Shown here piece after piece: positions 59,050 through 64,000 of a DNA stretch of 64,000 bases (positions within the stretch are counted from its first letter, which is position 1; each line of letters starts with the position of its first letter). Under the pieces are notes generated by a model, which saw nothing but the letters and a program-made list of their open reading frames with translations, was not told the origin of the DNA and ran no database searches. This stretch comes from Alnus glutinosa (taxonomy: Eukaryota; Streptophyta; Magnoliopsida; Fagales; Betulaceae), in assembly GCF_958979055.1 (NCBI RefSeq), contig NC_084893.1:13871571-13935570 (forward strand), given 5' to 3'. The position numbers were made by a program, and so were the translations under genes.

Positions 59050-59416
59050 TGTACGTGGACAAGTCTAACATATTAAGCATATCCTTAGCTCGTATCGACT
59101 TTGCAACATATGATATAAGTCGTCTTCACATTCACTTTCATGGCATCAAGATTTTTTTTAATCTTGAAGGGTACCTTGTATGTTGACTTTGTCACATCAA
59201 ACCCAAATAATAAGCTCTTCACCAAAGTTCTAAATGTGAGAGACGTCTTCGTATTTCCAACTAGTCTCATCCACTTCCAGTTCAATGTAGGAAATATCAA
59301 TGCTTATGCCTTTTCCAATCTCAACAGCCAGAACCCGAGGTGCATTACCATAGCAAACACAATGCTTGGATATAATCCTCTAATCAATCCTGACATAATC
59401 ATCAAGGCCTTCTAGT
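59050..59416 (+). pseudogene. Germin-like protein pseudogene, C-terminal part
   Basis: One frame gives [20 protein letters not shown] then IHFHG (family: NTLGIS.ARIDYAPGG.NPPHTHPR). A second frame gives [67 protein letters not shown] and a stop. These cover the carboxyl two-thirds of a germin-like cupin. A frameshift lies near 59140-59160, the metal-binding HTH-x-E stretch is degraded, and the amino part and signal peptide are absent. Germin-like proteins are extracellular Mn cupins. This copy is dead. Confidence 0.82.
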
Positions 59417-59959
59417 CGAACTAGAACTTCCTTGGGGTTGGACGGCTAGGGTTTGGAAAACCCTAGCTTTCCACCTCATGGAGTTGACACATGGGGTTAA
59501 GGAAAAATTTCATGGCCCATGCATCAACTGCAATCCCCTTTAGACTTGGGTTTTATCCCAAAGCTTCTCATCTTGCATGTCATGCACAGCTTCTTTTGAG
59601 CTCATGTTTTTAATAAATAAAAACAAACAACCCATCAAATAAAAAGCCTGATCTGGTTAAATTAAATCAGTTTGGTGAAGGATCTAAAGGAAAAATAAAA
59701 AAAACTAGTCAAAATAGTTCCAACTTATCAAGTCACTATTTAACTGCAATTGTTTAGTGCTCTAGTTTCTATTTTTTACTAAAACAATTAATCATTTAAA
59801 CTTACTTAATATTGACTTTTGATTTTTTCATAAAATCTTTCGTAATAGAATTAAAGTCAAGATACTACCATTTAATTATCTACCTCTTTTTCCTTGAGTC
59901 ACTAATTTTATTTATTATTCTCGTACTTGTGAAAAACTTATAACATGTACATTATATTT
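59417..59959. other. Intergenic spacer
   Basis: AT-rich sequence downstream of the germin-like pseudogene. Contains the local inverted motif 'gctagggtttggaaaaccctagc'. No gene or defined repeat seen. Confidence 0.4.
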
Positions 59960-60370
59960 TGGTATCTCCTACCAAAATGCTCCGACCAGAGACTGAGAAT
60001 AATCTAATCCATAAAATATATTTCAAGGAAATTTTTTTTATCCATTTTAATAAAGAACTTGGATTCCTTCTTGAGAAAAGCTTTCTCACAATGTTAATTG
60101 CGATCACCCAACGCACCAAGAATGTTGACCATCAATTTGGTCTCACCCATAAATGCATCAAGTGATCTACACTTTACATCTGAATACACAATCTTCTCAG
60201 GATTTAGAATTAATATCATAAGTAATCTTAGGAGTATGAGTTTTTCCCATCGACAATATTTTAATGGAAAAGCAACTTTTATGGTTCGTTCATTGTATAA
60301 TACCTACACATCAACTTGAAGCCTCTAACTTCGCCTAATCAAGATAAATCACAGAAAATCGATGTGTAAC
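59960..60370 (-). mobile_element. Left part of a Copia LTR split by the gypsy-type solo LTR
   Basis: The duplication GTAAC at 60366-60370 and 63504-63508 shows that sequence left of 60371 and right of 63503 was once contiguous. The right part (63504-63795) is a Copia LTR start on the minus strand, so this stretch is its continuation. How far left the LTR extends is not determined; 59960 is a guess. Confidence 0.45.
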
Positions 60371-61195
60371 TGTGACGACCCTTTTTTTTTTTTTAAACAT
60401 ACAAATGGATCTTCACAGTGGCACAACTACTTGTCGCTCAGCCAACATATGGCATATGCCCCATAACATGTACCTGGTATTCAGAGTTACATCTAACAGT
60501 GGAATATAATAATCAATGTGAAGCAGAACACATGTCATAAGCGGAAATATATCTAATACATAACAATTAATTACAACAAGAAGAGCCATTTACAAGTCTA
60601 TCTGTTTAAGGCTTAACATAACAATAATTTAACTACATACCAAAATACTGGCTCAACAAATACATATGCCACGTAGGACACGAGCCATAAATACAATACC
60701 CAAAATGCGAACTACCCACGAGTCTGCAACTTATGACTCTTGCGATATGCTCCAATCATAGCATCCCACACTCAGTAGACGAGTCACCTACATCCGCAAA
60801 ACCTGCAACCAAGGGAATAGCATCTATACGGTTGTGGTGGTAGCCACATATGTATAGGTGAAAGAATGAGTTCATCATCTCTGTATAAAATATACCGAGA
60901 CCTCAGTAGTATACTATTCACTGAGTTTTCGCAAAGAACTAACTTTTCCTTTTTTGTCTTACGTACATTATAACAGCTACCAATTATAAACTTTTGTCTT
61001 TGAAAACACTTGTAGCTGATACAGTAAACACCGACTATTAGAAAACATTTAAAGCATACTATACAGCTGAGATTATACATAGAAGTTCCGTTGTTGGAAA
61101 CAACTGCATACATTCTCGCCTACTATAATACTTTTATGATCGATAGTTCAATTGTACAAAGACCCAGCGTTGTCAAACGTGATAACACCGTGCCT

Positions 61196-61580
61196 CAGGG
61201 CATTACGGCTTCATGCCTTTGATGCGACAGTTTGATCATGCGAGCACTAGAGTGAAACTCTAATATGTAAGCATGTCGTTGCTGAAGAACAAATAGCATT
61301 TCACCTACCTACTCCCAAAACACATGCATTACCCAATCCGATAGCGTAAAACATCTAAGTACATCAAGCTTAGAACAATGACACTTTGCTCTTCAATACA
61401 AAGATACCATCATTCTTCAAATACAAGTAACACCAAATCCCAGGGCATTACGGCTTCGTGCCCTTGAACATCAATTGATCGTGCGAGCACTAGAGTAAGA
61501 CTCTAATATGCAAGCACGTCTTGTTGATGAACAAATAGCATTCTACCTACCTACTCCCAAGACACTGCATTATTTATATC
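61196..61580. repeat. Tandem duplication inside the solo LTR (period ~245 bp)
   Basis: Blocks starting CAGGGCATTACGGCTTC at 61196 and 61441 repeat in the same order ('gcgagcactagagt', 'gaacaaatagcatt', 'acctacctactccca'). The first ~130 bp of each unit is conserved. Confidence 0.7.
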
Positions 61581-61700
61581 TGAACAACAAAAATACCCAT
61601 GTACATCCAAGTTCAATGTCCTCAAATCATGCAACCAGCCGATAGAAATATACATATCATAAAAACATCACACACATGTAAACTATGCAATGCATGTGTT

Positions 61701-61985
61701 GGCAAGTACCATTTCTTTCCTCCTTGCTGTGTGGGGCTTGCCCCGAGGTAGTGAAAGCTTGCAATCACACCCCATGACCCCATGACCAATCCTTCATACA
61801 ACTTAAAGGCTTGCCTCAGTTGTGTTATTACCAATGCTATATGTATGCTTTGGCAAGTATTATTCCTTCCCTCCTTGCTGTATGGGGCTTGCCCCGAGGT
61901 AGTGAGAGCTTGCAATCATACCCCCTGACCAATCCTTCATATAACTTAGAGGCTTGCCTCGGTTGTGGTTTTACCCACTTTTATT
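61701..61985. repeat. Tandem duplication inside the solo LTR (period 151 bp)
   Basis: Units start GGCAAGTA at 61701 and 61852 and share 'cctccttgctgt-tggggctt', 'gccccgaggtagtga-agctt' and 'aatccttcata-aactta'. Two copies, highly similar. Confidence 0.8.
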
Positions 61986-63503
61986 ATTTTTGTTTTATGC
62001 TCATGCTTTATGCTTTGTTTTTCAAACTCTATAAACCCATCCATTGCAAACCATGCATTCTTCAAATACAATAAACAATCAGCATGCAATTTTATTAATC
62101 AACTTTGCATAATTTAAATCTCAACCACAACACACATTCATACCCTTTAAATCAATTCAAACACCTTTCATTCATGCATCAATTTCATAAACATCATTGC
62201 TATATTTGAACATAATGGGAAAACTACTCAAATCATTCCAAAGCATATATTCAACATACAATTGGTTCGGATTTGTAAAACAATATATATCTGCAATTCA
62301 ATAATACTTAAAATATAACTTCTCAGTGAGTAGAATACTCACCTTGGTTGGGCGGATTTAAGCACTAGGTTTCCTAAGCACCACCTTGCAAATGTGTCAC
62401 TGTGGAATAACACATTGCACCATTTAGCACTCTAAATAATTCAACACTCTAATTAGCACTTGAATCGCTCAAGGCTAAAATGTTGGCAAACCCATAATAT
62501 CTTTGGGGTTCCAATCACGCACCCATAAACCTTATTTACTAATTTAACCACAATCCTACTAACCCAAAACACTAGTTTAGGGTTAGACACCAAAACCACA
62601 TTCTAACAAATACCCCTAATATTAAACACTTCCCATAATTTATTTTCACTAACTCATAACATAATAATGCTATCTAACCACAATAACAATAACTCCCAAA
62701 TCATATTCATTAACCTAATCACAATAAATATTAACCCACTAACATATTTAAAATAACATTAACCTATAAAAAAATCTTAGGGTTAAATCTACAAAATACC
62801 AATTAAACTAAATATCCATACTCTAGGGTTTAGAGAAACTTACCCAGAAATTTACCCAAACAATGTCCCGTGTTTGGTGGATCTTTGCAAGCTTCAAATA
62901 ACACAACACCTAAATAAAACACTAGATTAAATTCATATTTCTCAAGATTTAACCAAAAATCTCAAAAATACAAGTTTAGCAATTTACCTCAAAACGATTT
63001 GTAGAAACATAGACTGGGCTTCGTAAATCACGTTTCCGAAATCGGATTTGAGTTTGGATAGTTGGATCTTTGTGAATCACGGTTTTTGTGAGAAAAACCA
63101 AAGAGAAATCGAGAGAGTGGGAAAGAGATCTGGAGAAAATGAGCCAAAAGAGGCTCTGTCCTACATTTAAGTCCAGGGCCGTCCGGACGGGATAAGTGAA
63201 CGTCCAGACGCGCATGCACACGTGGTGACATGTCGATCGCTAAAAGGAAAAGAGACGTTCAGACAGTGGTCTTGACCGTCCGGACGTGCGCACAAGGAGT
63301 CGTAGGTGTTCGCTCGAACTTTCTGTCAAGGTCGTCCGAACGGGCTAAGCAAGCATCCAGACGCGCACCTATAAACTCTACTTCTTGGATTATCTAAGTG
63401 TTTTCTACGCGTCCTCTTGCATTTTCTAGACATCTAATTAATCCAAGTCGTTTATCCTCTAGATTTTACACTTAAAATGCTATTTAATATTCGGGACATT
63501 ATA

Positions 63504-63795
63504 GTAACAGTCTTTGCAAATGGAATGCTCAATTCCATTACTGACTGTGAACTATACAAAGTTTAAGACTACAAGGATAATGGACTAAAACCTTGTGTGA
63601 TAATCCCGTTACTCACACCATAGACCATATTCAATGTAATCCAATGGCCTTTCACATGCAAAATATACATAATCAATATTAAGCATGTAAAATAGCATAT
63701 GTCTTATACTCAAAATAGAGCAGTGAATAACAACTTTATTCATAACAAACTTATATGACAACAGTACATTGGGATTTAGGGTATAAATCCCAACA
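63504..63795 (-). mobile_element. Copia LTR (start), interrupted by the gypsy-type solo LTR
   Basis: On the minus strand it begins TGTTGGGATTTATACCC at 63795, a common plant Copia LTR start that forms a palindrome with the following CCTAAATCCCAA. A purine tract AGGAAGGAGT lies directly upstream (63805-63796 minus), so this is the 3' LTR of an element that continues to the right. Confidence 0.7.
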
Positions 63796-64000
63796 ACTCC
63801 TTCCTAGACTAACTAGGGTATGCGTTGTGGCCACCGATGGCACTGCTTTACTTAGCTGAGTAAACATGAAAGGTATGGCTACTCTCCAATCCCCACACCT
63901 AGCATGCATTCCCTGAACCCTTCACCTAGCAGGCATTCTCCATAACCTGCAACAGCCGACGACTACTATAATGCTCTGAAGAAAATTAACTAGTAATTGA
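63796..64000 (-). mobile_element. 3' internal end of a Copia element, cut by the right window edge
   Basis: Sequence upstream (minus strand) of the LTR, ending in the polypurine tract. No recognisable RNase H frame in the 205 bp present, as expected for the non-coding stretch next to the LTR. Confidence 0.5.

Larger units (their letters stand above)
60371..63503 (-). mobile_element. Solo LTR of a large-LTR Ty3/gypsy element (3.1 kb), 5-bp TSD
   Basis: On the plus strand it begins TGTGACGACCC and ends GGGACATTATA. Read on the minus strand it begins TATAATGTCCCG and ends GGGTCGTCACA, resembling Tekay-type LTR termini (TGTAATGTCCCG...), with the initial TG mutated. The perfect duplication GTAAC lies at 60366-60370 and 63504-63508. 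No gag-pol between, so it is a solo LTR. A third of it is shared with 1-1260 and landmarks with 14376-16900. The pattern 'cgtccggacg/cgtccagacgcgc' recurs at 63180-63365. Confidence 0.75.

Noticed and set aside
1..64000. tRNA genes from the repeated GGTATCAGAGC motifs, and CRISPR-like arrays
   Set aside because: The motifs are retroelement primer-binding sites beside LTRs. No cloverleaf was found, and the repeat arrays present are TE subterminal or tandem repeats.

Overview
This window is nuclear DNA of a eudicot plant, probably a woody rosid (lineage inferred, not proven). It is AT-rich, has spliced genes with large introns, and most of its length is transposable elements and their debris. 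I can support three apparently intact protein genes: a single-exon PMEI-domain protein (24216-24752, +), a three-exon TPR protein of 282 aa (25756-31181, -), and a three-exon plastid-type acetylornithine aminotransferase of 470 aa (42026-58714, -, WIN1/TUP5 type). A decayed germin-like gene lies just behind the aminotransferase promoter (about 59050-59416). No tRNA, rRNA or CRISPR was seen.

Left third (1-23300). A fragment of a large Ty3/gypsy-type LTR is followed by two TIR MITEs with 9-bp target duplications. Then comes an 11.5-kb composite (2766-14268): two inverted copies of the first ~875 bp of one LTR, joined tail to tail and flanked by a perfect 5-bp duplication. A 9.7-kb degenerate CACTA (En/Spm) transposon is inserted in its left arm with target duplication AAA. 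A second copy of the same LTR (17245-20527) shows the CACTA-free site and is itself broken by a gag/LINE composite.

Middle (23300-42000). The PMEI and TPR genes sit here with small MITEs and LINE pieces, one of them a 951-bp ORF1-only LINE with an 18-bp target duplication inside TPR intron 1. Next is a 6.3-kb element with ~500-bp terminal inverted repeats (32548-38852). It carries fragments of host genes: spliced exons of a MORF/DAG-type organellar RNA-editing factor on the minus strand and a GRF-zinc-finger/coiled-coil/membrane exon on the plus strand. This is the Pack-MULE pattern.

Right third (42000-64000). The aminotransferase has an 11.8-kb first intron holding a nest four levels deep: a 5'-truncated LINE (14-bp target duplication) contains (a) an LTR-bounded element whose interior is an antisense LINE, and (b) a TRIM, which contains an ORF1-only LINE, which contains a young Copia element (5-bp target duplication). 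The splice sites and reading frame of the gene are nevertheless intact. Past the germin pseudogene, a 3.1-kb gypsy-type solo LTR interrupts the LTR of a Copia element that runs off the right edge.

The host genes share no obvious pathway. The strongest leads are the palindromic LTR (a possible hairpin-RNA source), the gene-capturing TIR element, the LTR-LINE chimera and the ORF1-only LINE group.
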